This document shows, in pieces, positions 1 to 5,330 of a DNA stretch of 5,788 nt. The notes under the pieces are model-generated. The model did no database searches, was not told where the DNA came from, and saw nothing but the letters and a program-made list of their open reading frames with translations. The stretch is taken from assembly GCA_005800465.1 (NCBI GenBank), contig SYFI01000008.1, forward strand, positions 1 to 5,788, in the 5' to 3' direction. Source of the DNA: Actinomycetota bacterium (lineage in GTDB: Bacteria > Actinomycetota > Thermoleophilia > Miltoncostaeales > Miltoncostaeaceae). Position numbers and translations under genes: made by a program. How positions within the stretch are numbered: position 1 is the first letter of the stretch; each line of letters opens with the position of its first letter.

Positions 1-429
1 CCGAGGATCGAAGTCGGACCCTCCCTTGCCGCCGCCTATTGGCATGCCTGAGAGCGCGTTCTTGAAAACCTGCTCGAACCCGAGGAACTTGACGACGCCC
101 GCGTACACCGTGGGGTGGAACCGCATGCCGCCCTTATAGGGCCCGAGCGCGCTGTTGAACTCGACCCGGAAACCGCGGTTGATGTGGACCTTGCCCGTAT
201 CGTCCGCCCACGGCACACGGAAGACGATCTGCCGCTCAGGCTCGCAGAGGCGCTCCACGATTGCGTGCTCCGCAAGCTCGGGGCGTTTGGCCACCACGGG
301 GCCGAGGCTCTCCAGCACCTCGTGCACCGCCTGGTGGAACTCCACCTCGCCCGGGTTGCGACTGAGCACAACCTGAAATGCGGGCTCAAGCTGCGGGTCA
401 AGGGCGCTATACCCTGCCATCGTCGTCAT
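1..429 (-). CDS. gdhA: NADP-type glutamate dehydrogenase, N-terminal part (cut by left window edge)
   Basis: The product would interconvert 2-oxoglutarate plus ammonium and glutamate in the cytoplasm, a nitrogen-assimilation step. The 143 visible residues begin MTTMAGYSALDPQ. They carry the dimerisation and substrate-binding domain of the hexameric bacterial family (about 450 residues in full). Visible signatures are LGPYKGGMRFHP (about residues 95-106), FLGFEQVFKNAL (115-126) and IGGGKGGSDFDP (131-142). By family knowledge, Lys99 in PYKGG binds substrate and Lys135 in GGGKGG is the catalytic lysine. The NAD(P)-binding domain lies beyond the window, so the cofactor is inferred from similarity to the E. 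coli-type enzyme. ATG at 429 is preferred over the in-frame ATG at 420 because a strong Shine-Dalgarno sequence lies seven bases upstream of 429. The gene diverges from the propeller gene at 757. There is no internal stop or frameshift in the visible part. Confidence 0.95.
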   Translation of the reverse strand, partial: MTTMAGYSALDPQLEPAFQVVLSRNPGEVEFHQAVHEVLESLGPVVAKRPELAEHAIVERLCEPERQIVFRVPWADDTGKVHINRGFRVEFNSALGPYKGGMRFHPTVYAGVVKFLGFEQVFKNALSGMPIGGGKGGSDFDPR

Positions 430-433
430 TCAT

Positions 434-441
434 CCACCTCC
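434..441 (-). promoter_or_regulatory. Ribosome binding site of gdhA
   Basis: The minus strand reads GGAGGTGG here, with seven bases between GGAGG and the ATG at 429. The in-frame ATG at 420 would be 16 bases away, so this site decides the start. Confidence 0.75.
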
Positions 442-721
442 ACAGCCCTCGGGTGACGGGGCGCAGGTGCCCAGCACCCAATCCTAGGCACAGGGTACCG
501 GTCGTGGGCATCTGCGACCGCCTCAAGCACTCGATAAGCATGGCATCGAAGGCGGTCGGCAACGTTCGGCGGCTGCGCTCTCGCGAGGCGGCCGGGCGAG
601 TTGGCGCCATCGAGGGGCGTCTCCTCATCCCGCTGCTTGACGGGCGTGTATGCCGGAGGGGGCATGACACGGCCCATGGGACGATCGTGACGCCCTTGAC
701 GACATCCGGTCCCGGCACGCG

Positions 722-739
722 GTAGATTTGAGTTTCTAC
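722..739 (+). promoter_or_regulatory. AT-rich dyad and -10-like box before the propeller gene
   Basis: An AT-rich patch in an otherwise GC-rich spacer contains a perfect 5-base inverted repeat, GTAGA (722-726) and TCTAC (735-739), separated by eight bases. The left arm overlaps TAGATT (723-728), which fits the TAnnnT pattern of actinobacterial -10 boxes. It sits just upstream of GGAG (745-748), which is eight bases before the GTG start at 757. It could be a -10 region with an overlapping operator or a short leader hairpin. The -35 is not convincing. Confidence 0.35.
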
Positions 740-756
740 GGATCGGAGTTGGTGCA

Positions 757-1878
757 GTGCGCAGACGAAACCTCATCGCCCTGACTGTCGGCTCAGTGGT
801 GCTTGCAGCGCCAGCAGCGGCGAGCGCAGCCATGGCCTACATCACGACACCGCGCGACACCAAGGTGCAGGGACAGGTGACGGTCGCGAGCGACGACGGT
901 TCCGGCGCGCGCGCCGTCGCCTCCGGTGAATTCGCTGCCATCTCGCCCGACGGCACGAAGGTGGCCTACCACGATTACGGCAATTTCAGCCAGCCCCCAG
1001 CCCCCAAGATCGGGGTGGTGGATATCTCCACCGGCGAGAGGGCGTTGCTCACAGGCGAGGAATGCATTGGCGACCTCATCTGGGCACCGAACTCGCAACT
1101 GATCGCGTGCCAGACGCAGTCGAGCAATGCCAAGGGGTATCTCAGCGGCAACGGCCTCGGGCTCGTCTCTGTGCCTCCCAGCCTCGCCGGGGTGGCCGGA
1201 CTTGAGGTGAAGAGCTACATCCGCGCCCGCGGCAATGCCGTCGATCGCAGCGTGTCCTTCTCACCCGATTCCGCGAACATCGCATTTGGATGGCGGCGGC
1301 ATTCGGAGGACGAGGTCGCTACCAGCCTGTACGTCGCACCTGTTGCAACCGCCGCTGCGCGCAGGCGGGTGCTCACGCGAGCCACCAATCCTGTGTGGGG
1401 AGCACCCGGCATCGCCGCATCACGGCAGGCGGCCGTGCGCTTTGCTCTCAAGGCCGGGGGTAAGTCATTCCCCATCGAGCGCGTCGTGCCCACGCAGATG
1501 TGGATCGTGCAGCCTGACGGCACCGGGGCGCGGCGCGTCACAGACTTCGAGTGGCGAGCGCAGGGATTCAACGCGGGGCTGCTCGCGGCGGCATGGTCGC
1601 CTGCAGGCACCCACATCGTCGGCACAGTCGGCGACGGTGCCGAACGCCAGCAGAGCCTCGCCACCATCAGCGTTTCCACCGGCAGGGTGCGACTCCTGAT
1701 GAGGAAGACCACCGCGAGCCCGGTCGCCTACTCGGCTGACGGCCGACGCATACTCGTCACCACCGGATTCAGGGGCCGCCCGCAGAACATCCGGGTCGTC
1801 ATCGTGAATGGCGGCGCACAGCAGACCCTCGTGGTGAACGCAGGCACAACATCGGTGAGCGCTGGCTGGAACGGCTGA
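757..1878 (+). CDS. Exported TolB-like PD40 beta-propeller protein
   Basis: This 373-residue protein starts at GTG with GGAG eight bases upstream. Its N-terminus is a Sec-type signal peptide: an RRR patch (2-4), a hydrophobic core (about 6-18) and a likely AxA cleavage site near residues 22-26. The mature part shows WD40-like/PD40 blades of the kind found in TolB propellers: SPDGTKVAY (63-71), WAPNSQLIA (109-117), FSPDSANIAF (168-177), VQPDGTGARRVT (251-262), WSPAGTHIV (280-288) and YSADGRRILV (325-334). The last blade may close at AGWNG at the C-terminus. No catalytic domain or membrane anchor is visible beyond the signal. It lacks the N-terminal domain of true TolB, and no Tol-Pal genes are nearby, so a Tol role is not supported. 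Exported binding or scaffold function is an inference. It diverges from gdhA and converges on the methyltransferase gene. Confidence 0.88.
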   Translation: MRRRNLIALTVGSVVLAAPAAASAAMAYITTPRDTKVQGQVTVASDDGSGARAVASGEFAAISPDGTKVAYHDYGNFSQPPAPKIGVVDISTGERALLTGEECIGDLIWAPNSQLIACQTQSSNAKGYLSGNGLGLVSVPPSLAGVAGLEVKSYIRARGNAVDRSVSFSPDSANIAFGWRRHSEDEVATSLYVAPVATAAARRRVLTRATNPVWGAPGIAASRQAAVRFALKAGGKSFPIERVVPTQMWIVQPDGTGARRVTDFEWRAQGFNAGLLAAAWSPAGTHIVGTVGDGAERQQSLATISVSTGRVRLLMRKTTASPVAYSADGRRILVTTGFRGRPQNIRVVIVNGGAQQTLVVNAGTTSVSAGWNG

Positions 1879-1914
1879 TCTGGAGTCGGTTCAGGGAGTG
1901 ATTGACGCTGGGGG

Positions 1915-1932
1915 CCCCGTGACCATGCGGGG
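1915..1932. terminator. Hairpin between convergent genes, possible bidirectional terminator
   Basis: CCCCG (1915-1919) pairs with CGGGG (1928-1932), and a T-G wobble can extend the stem. An 8-base GGGGCCCC palindrome overlaps its left arm (1911-1918). It lies between the stop of the propeller gene (1878) and the stop of the methyltransferase gene (1984), where a shared terminator would be expected. There is no T-run on either side. It may instead be the anticodon arm of the tRNA-like remnant described here. Confidence 0.35.
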
Positions 1933-1959
1933 TCGCCGGTTCGAGTCCTGCCGCGCCCG
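1915..1959 (+). pseudogene. tRNA-like 3' half remnant
   Basis: The plus strand carries a tRNA T-arm look-alike: GCCGG (1935-1939), loop TTCGAGT (1940-1946), CCTGC (1947-1951). It includes the conserved GGTTCGAGTCC block. The stem pairs at four of five positions; the C-T mismatch would be repaired if the left arm were GCAGG. A 7-base acceptor-like strand CGCGCCC (1952-1958) and a base follow. A hairpin at 1915-1932 sits where an anticodon arm would be, but its loop is eight bases and the variable region only two. No GGGCGCG acceptor partner and no D-arm are found in the preceding 80 bases, so a working tRNA is not supported. A decayed tRNA or an integration scar is inferred; chance resemblance is possible. 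Confidence 0.4.
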
Positions 1960-1983
1960 CTTCGAGGGGCTCCGGTGCAGCCG

Positions 1984-2754
1984 CTACTGGGCCACGGCCT
2001 CCACGAACAGCTCCCACGCCATCACGTCGGGGTCGTCTCCCAGCCGGTAGTAGGTGCGCGCGTGGTCGGCTAACTCGGGGGAGTCGAAGAACACCACCTC
2101 CATGCGCGTGAGCCCAAAGCCCGCCTCGCGCAGCACCGCCCGCAGGCGCAGGGGGCTGTAGAAGATCTGCGTGAGGCCCTGCTTCTCCTCGGCGAAGCGG
2201 CACTCCTCGAGGTTCACCTGGTCGAGCATGCGCCGGTCGGGCTGCAGGTAGCCGAGCTCGAGCGGGGTGAAGATGGTCGTGAAGAACCCGGCAAGCAGGC
2301 CTCCCTCAGGCAACGCCTCGCGAAAGCGTCTCAGCAGCGCGCGGTTCTCCTCATCGAGGTCCGAGAGCACCGAGTTGATGGTGATCACGCAATCGCCCGA
2401 CACGCCGCAGCCGTCCACCGCGATGTCGGCGCCCACATAGGCGATGCGCGGGTCACCGGTGCGGCGTGCCGCCACCTCCACCACCCCGGGGAAGTCCACG
2501 CCGGTGACCGACTCCACCTGCGGCACGCGCTCGGCGATGGCCTGCTGCAGGGCCACGTTCGATCCGCAGCCGGCCACGATCACCCGGCGGCAGCCCTCCC
2601 GCGTGATGGCGTCGATGCATGGCCCGATCACGCCCTTGTCCCGCGAGATGCTGAACACGCCCTGGTAGTCGTGATCGGCATGCTCGCTCTCCCAATACGC
2701 GCGACGATCATCCTGCGACATGCCGTCGTCGCCGCTGATCGGCCACTTCGCCAT
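1984..2754 (-). CDS. Class I SAM-dependent methyltransferase, substrate unknown
   Basis: This is a 256-residue cytoplasmic protein with a Rossmann-type methyltransferase core. Numbering from ATG 2754: VIVAGCGSN (58-66) is the glycine-rich motif I, VTGVDFPG (83-90) carries the acidic residue expected to bind the ribose of S-adenosylmethionine, ADI (109-111) fits motif II, DCVITINSVLSDL (121-133) is the next strand, and LPEGGLLAG (148-156) matches post-motif III. The rest (about 157-256) is a C-terminal part whose substrate I cannot name. Motif I is GCGSN rather than GxGxG, a tolerated variant. Three starts are possible: 2781, 2754 and 2721. I chose 2754 because AGGAGG lies four bases upstream (2759-2764); the other two have weak sites. 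The gene converges on the propeller gene and is separated from the upstream hydrolase gene by a strong hairpin. Confidence 0.85.
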   Translation of the reverse strand: MAKWPISGDDGMSQDDRRAYWESEHADHDYQGVFSISRDKGVIGPCIDAITREGCRRVIVAGCGSNVALQQAIAERVPQVESVTGVDFPGVVEVAARRTGDPRIAYVGADIAVDGCGVSGDCVITINSVLSDLDEENRALLRRFREALPEGGLLAGFFTTIFTPLELGYLQPDRRMLDQVNLEECRFAEEKQGLTQIFYSPLRLRAVLREAGFGLTRMEVVFFDSPELADHARTYYRLGDDPDVMAWELFVEAVAQ

Positions 2755-2758
2755 TCCG

Positions 2759-2764
2759 CCTCCT
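2759..2764 (-). promoter_or_regulatory. Ribosome binding site of the methyltransferase gene
   Basis: The minus strand reads AGGAGG four bases before ATG 2754. The spacing is slightly short, but it is the only good site among the three candidate starts, so it supports the shorter protein over the one starting at 2781. Confidence 0.6.
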
Positions 2765-2800
2765 GTGCCAGCCGGGGGCATATGCCTACCTACGGCTCAC

Positions 2801-2806
2801 AACATA
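2801..2806 (-). promoter_or_regulatory. Possible -10 box of the methyltransferase gene
   Basis: The minus strand reads TATGTT in the most AT-rich part of the spacer, about 46 bases before ATG 2754, and it fits TAnnnT. No recognisable -35 is seen 16-19 bases upstream. This is a candidate only. Confidence 0.25.
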
Positions 2807-2898
2807 CGAGACCACGCGACCGGACCGCGACGCCCCCGCCCATCCCCCAGCGGCTCCTGGCCGTCGATATCCGGCGCTACCCACCGCTCATCATCCCC

Positions 2899-2928
2899 GG
2901 GCCCGCAGGTGCGGGTCCCGCCGGGCCC
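2899..2928 (-). terminator. Nested GC-rich hairpin after the serine hydrolase gene
   Basis: The hairpin begins eight bases past the TAG of the serine hydrolase gene. An outer pair, GGGCCCG (2899-2905) and CGGGCCC (2922-2928), encloses an alternative inner hairpin, CCCGC (2902-2906) with GCGGG (2911-2915) around a four-base loop. The two share bases and cannot both form fully. There is no U-run downstream, which is common for terminators in high-GC actinobacteria. It separates the hydrolase from the methyltransferase transcript. Confidence 0.5.
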
Positions 2929-2936
2929 GTTCGGAG

Positions 2937-3893
2937 CTACCCGAGGTTCTGCCACACCAGCTGCGACACGCCCTGCACGGTCGCGATGCCGTAGCGGAAC
3001 CCCGGGGAGTCCTCCTCGGCCACGGTCGGCGCCACATCGGTGCCCGTCGGGTTGCGCGTGGTGAGCACCGTGATCACGTAGTCGCGGCCCTGCCCGCGCA
3101 CCCATCCGGTGCTGTTCACCTGCCATGGGCACTGCGCCGGGGCGGCGGTGCACGTCGGGAGCGGCTTCCAGCCGTTCTTGCGCGCTACCGACACGCCGGG
3201 GACCTGCTGGGCGTAGCCGGGTGCATCGCAGGCAGTGCCCCACGGCCCGCAGGTGATGCCCCAGCTCTGCCCGGGCTCCACCTGGCGCATGAGGCCGAGC
3301 GCGTAGTCGCGGGCGCGCGGACCAAGGACGGCCTTTCGAGGTTGAGCATGCGCCGCGCCATGCGCCGGCGAGCGCGGCTGCTGGTCGAGGCCGTAGGCCA
3401 GCACGCGCATCAGCTTCACCTGGTCGGCGGCCGACGTGGTGGTGTTGCCCCACCCGTAGTACGTGGGCGTCTGGCAGCCGACGCGGGTGCGAGGCATGCC
3501 GATCAGCTTGTTGAAGCGCTCGAAGGACGTGCAGCCGCCGCCGAAGAAGAACATCCCGGTAGTGGCGTCGTTGCTGCTCCCCGTGATCATGTCGGTCATG
3601 AGGTACTTCACCGAGTACGGGATGCCCCGGGGGATCGCCGTTCCGGTGTCCTCGTAGCGGCGCAGCCACCCCGAAAGGATGTCCACCTTCTGGATGCTGG
3701 CGGTGTACTGCGGCGCTGACCCGGTCGACACCGCGTGCGTCGTGCGGGTCGACTTGTCGAACACCGCAACCTGCACCACGCCCGCACGGGTCTGCAGGTA
3801 CTCGCGCACGCCGTCGAGGGGGCCCGCGAGCGCCGCTGCCGGTGCCACGAGCAGGAAGAGAAATGCCGCGACGAGGGCGGGGCGGGCGCGCAT
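2937..3893 (-). CDS. Exported serine hydrolase, class A beta-lactamase fold (Beta-lactamase2-like)
   Basis: From ATG 3893 this is a 318-residue exported protein. A signal peptide (residues 1-23, ending APAAALA before GP) is followed by a penicillin-recognising fold. Visible motifs are S66-I-Q-K69 (SxxK nucleophile box, in TASIQKVDIL), S107-N108-D109 (SDN-like box) and K239-N240-G241 (in place of KTG). A GWGNTTT stretch (147-153) is typical of the actinobacterial relatives. The Glu166 of the class A omega loop is not evident, so true beta-lactamase activity is doubtful; a role in cell-wall or peptide processing is only an inference. Six cysteines form three close pairs. A GTG at 3905 is in frame but has no spaced ribosome site, whereas ATG 3893 gives a typical signal peptide with GGGAAG upstream. 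Residues about 168-187 are odd: codon bias drops and another frame looks more coding (positions 3321-3370), so a compensated frameshift is possible. Confidence 0.85.
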   Translation of the reverse strand: MRARPALVAAFLFLLVAPAAALAGPLDGVREYLQTRAGVVQVAVFDKSTRTTHAVSTGSAPQYTASIQKVDILSGWLRRYEDTGTAIPRGIPYSVKYLMTDMITGSSNDATTGMFFFGGGCTSFERFNKLIGMPRTRVGCQTPTYYGWGNTTTSAADQVKLMRVLAYGLDQQPRSPAHGAAHAQPRKAVLGPRARDYALGLMRQVEPGQSWGITCGPWGTACDAPGYAQQVPGVSVARKNGWKPLPTCTAAPAQCPWQVNSTGWVRGQGRDYVITVLTTRNPTGTDVAPTVAEEDSPGFRYGIATVQGVSQLVWQNLG

Positions 3894-3980
3894 CGGCAAC
3901 AACACTTCCCGGGGACGTGGGCACCCGTCCGCGGCGGCTCCCGCCTACCGCCAGAGGCGGAGAGCGGTGCCGGCACGACC

Positions 3981-4000
3981 CGCGGGCGCTATACGCCGCG
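3981..4000 (-). terminator. Hairpin after the DUF4239 gene, possible terminator
   Basis: CGCGGGCG and CGCCGCG pair around CTATA with one bulged G, beginning eight bases past the TAG of the DUF4239 gene. A second small hairpin, CCGCC-AGA-GGCGG (3948-3960), follows it. Neither has a U-run. They lie in the roughly 115-base gap before the serine hydrolase gene and may end the upstream transcript. Confidence 0.35.
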
Positions 4001-4008
4001 GCCTATGG

Positions 4009-4839
4009 CTAGTTCTTGAACGGCACCCCGACGGCGTCGCACGGCGCGTTCACCGGCACGCCCTCCGCCTCCGCGAACTGGTCCATCTGCACGAGCGCGT
4101 ATTCCATGCTGCCTGTATCGATACCGCCGCTCTCGCCTGAGAATGGCACCGCCAGCACCTGCACGGCGAGCAGTGCGGACACCACCAACACGGTGACTCC
4201 GCCCATCATCGACGCCTGGGCCAACCCGCCCTCGTCGGGATCTGCATAGAGCAGGATATATCCCACCACGAGGATGGCCGCGATCACCAGCAGCGCCCAG
4301 AGCAGCATGGGGATCTGCCCCTCGGCCACCAGCACGCGTCCCGACCGGCCGAGGTTGCGCTCGTTCGTAGATGCCCACCAGGCCTTCACTGGCTCCGTCT
4401 CTGGGCTGGTGACGTTCTGCTCCTTCACGCCCACGTCGTCGAGGCCCACCACCCAATCCTCTGTCACCGGGCTTCGCTGGCCGTCCTCCAGCGACTGCCA
4501 CTCCAGCGAGATCACCGAGCGGGCGTAACACACCAGCTCGCCCTGCGCGACGCGGGCGCGGTCACCGCCGAAGTCGGCGGCGGTGCGGAACTGCGCCGTC
4601 ACGGCCGCGGCTTCTGCGTCGGCCCGAGTAGCGGCGGACTCATAGGTGCCGAAGCTCAGGAAGATGACGAAGCCGAGCAGGATCACGAACCCGGCGCCGA
4701 GGAACCCGAACACACCGGTCGCGCGGTCGGAGTCGGCAAAGCGCCCGCCTGAGGGCGAGTGGCGCCTCAGCAGCAGCATCACGGCGATCATCACGACCGC
4801 GGAGATCACGATCACTCCGATTGCGAGCAGAGGATTCAT
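4009..4839 (-). CDS. DUF4239 (bestrophin-like) four-helix membrane protein
   Basis: From ATG 4839 this is a 276-residue integral membrane protein. Predicted helices are at about 2-24, 42-63, 176-198 and 211-233. A soluble stretch lies between helices 2 and 3 (64-175) and a tail after helix 4 (234-276). The pattern of helix 2 leading into FGTYESAATRADAEAAAV and then LEWQSLEDGQ is what I recognise as the DUF4239 family, sometimes labelled bestrophin-like. Its function is not established. Two cysteines (about 104 and 267) lie in the soluble segments. The start is uncertain. GGTAGG lies nine bases before ATG 4839. A stronger GGAGG (4916-4920) precedes ATG 4911, which would add an Arg-rich 24-residue extension. 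That extension has near-random third-position GC, so I prefer 4839. No neighbour suggests a partner. Confidence 0.78.
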   Translation of the reverse strand: MNPLLAIGVIVISAVVMIAVMLLLRRHSPSGGRFADSDRATGVFGFLGAGFVILLGFVIFLSFGTYESAATRADAEAAAVTAQFRTAADFGGDRARVAQGELVCYARSVISLEWQSLEDGQRSPVTEDWVVGLDDVGVKEQNVTSPETEPVKAWWASTNERNLGRSGRVLVAEGQIPMLLWALLVIAAILVVGYILLYADPDEGGLAQASMMGGVTVLVVSALLAVQVLAVPFSGESGGIDTGSMEYALVQMDQFAEAEGVPVNAPCDAVGVPFKN

Positions 4840-5330
4840 CCGAAAAAGCCTACCGAATGGACGGCGATTTGATGCGCGTGAGCGGCCATCCCTTCCGAGG
4901 CGCGGGCGCATCACACCTCCACGAGGAAGGGGTCAGGGTCTGCGCGTCAGATGAGGACCCGGCCGCCTGCGCAGTCGTCAGGAACCCCGGGGTGCGGTGC
5001 ACGTCGAGGCGGGCCGCCAGTGCCTCAGCGACCCGACGAGTGATCTCCTCGCCGATCTGGGAGGCAGGCTGATAATGATCGCGTCCATGCACCGGACGTC
5101 ACCGCGATTCGGCCCTTCGCCGCGACAGAAGATGTGTATTCGGATCTCGTTTCTGACGCACTCGCCCCTCATGTCGTATCGGGATTAGCGGGCCATGCCG
5201 CGACCGGACTTGCCCCTCGGCGACCAGCCGGTAGTGCCGCGTTCCGGCCCCCCTATGGCGTCTGGGCCGTGCCAGGGGTCCTGGCAACGGGCCGGCGACA
5301 TCGCAGCGCGGGCCCGTTGCCGACAATGCC
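4840..5330. other. 490-base region without a secure gene
   Basis: This gap lies between the DUF4239 gene and the end of the carbonic anhydrase gene, both minus. It contains the presumed DUF4239 leader (4840-4920) and the hairpins after the carbonic anhydrase gene (5271-5321). On the minus strand an 80-codon open frame (4850-5092, GTG start) has no ribosome site and no family I recognise. Its part at 4955-5071 nevertheless has about 85% GC at third codon positions and encodes an amphipathic IGEEITRRVAEALAARL, so it could be a gene remnant. The stretch 5093-5270 shows nothing I can interpret. No tRNA, CRISPR or mobile-element end is seen. Confidence 0.5.
5271..5321 (-). terminator. Overlapping hairpins after the carbonic anhydrase gene
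   Basis: Nine bases after the TAA of the carbonic anhydrase gene begins a perfect 11-base inverted repeat, GGCAACGGGCC (5283-5293) and GGCCCGTTGCC (5311-5321), with a 17-base loop. A second perfect hairpin, GCCAGG-GGT-CCTGGC (5271-5285), follows on the minus strand and shares 5283-5285 with the first, so the two compete at that edge. There is no U-run. The position and stem strength suggest transcription termination or 3'-end protection. Confidence 0.6.

Larger units (their letters stand above)
430..756. other. Divergent intergenic region between gdhA and the propeller gene
   Basis: This spacer has no reading frame with recognisable protein content. The open frames crossing it on both strands are rich in Arg, Pro and Ser, as expected of GC-rich noncoding shadow frames. 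It must hold the promoters of two divergent genes. On the gdhA side the best -10-like word I see is TAGGAT (minus strand, 481-486), with no good -35 at 17-18 bases. On the plus side there is TTGACG at 696-701 and TAGATT at 723-728, but their 21-base spacing is too long for a standard sigma-70-type promoter. No riboswitch or RNA gene is recognised. Confidence 0.6.

Noticed and set aside
115..456. Plus-strand open frame of 113 codons opposite gdhA
   Set aside because: The minus strand here encodes an unmistakable glutamate dehydrogenase N-terminus; the plus-strand product has no family features.
696..728. A standard -35/-10 promoter formed by TTGACG and TAGATT
   Set aside because: The spacing is 21 bases, too long for a normal sigma-70-type promoter, so only the -10-like box is kept as a weak candidate.
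1215..1712. Open frames on both strands inside the propeller gene
   Set aside because: They cover blades of the propeller protein, have Ser/Arg/Pro-rich translations and no ribosome sites; they are shadows.
1887..1959. A complete tRNA gene
   Set aside because: There is no 5' acceptor strand complementary to CGCGCCC, no D-arm, an eight-base anticodon-like loop and a two-base variable region.
2937..3893. Calling the serine hydrolase an antibiotic-resistance beta-lactamase
   Set aside because: The omega-loop Glu of class A enzymes is not evident and KTG is KNG; the family is widespread in actinobacteria without shown resistance.
2797..3924. A 375-codon open frame on the minus strand, longer than the serine hydrolase frame it overlaps
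   Set aside because: Its translation is Arg/Pro/Gly-rich with no domain, while the overlapping frame has a signal peptide, SxxK, SND and KNG motifs. It is a GC-rich shadow.
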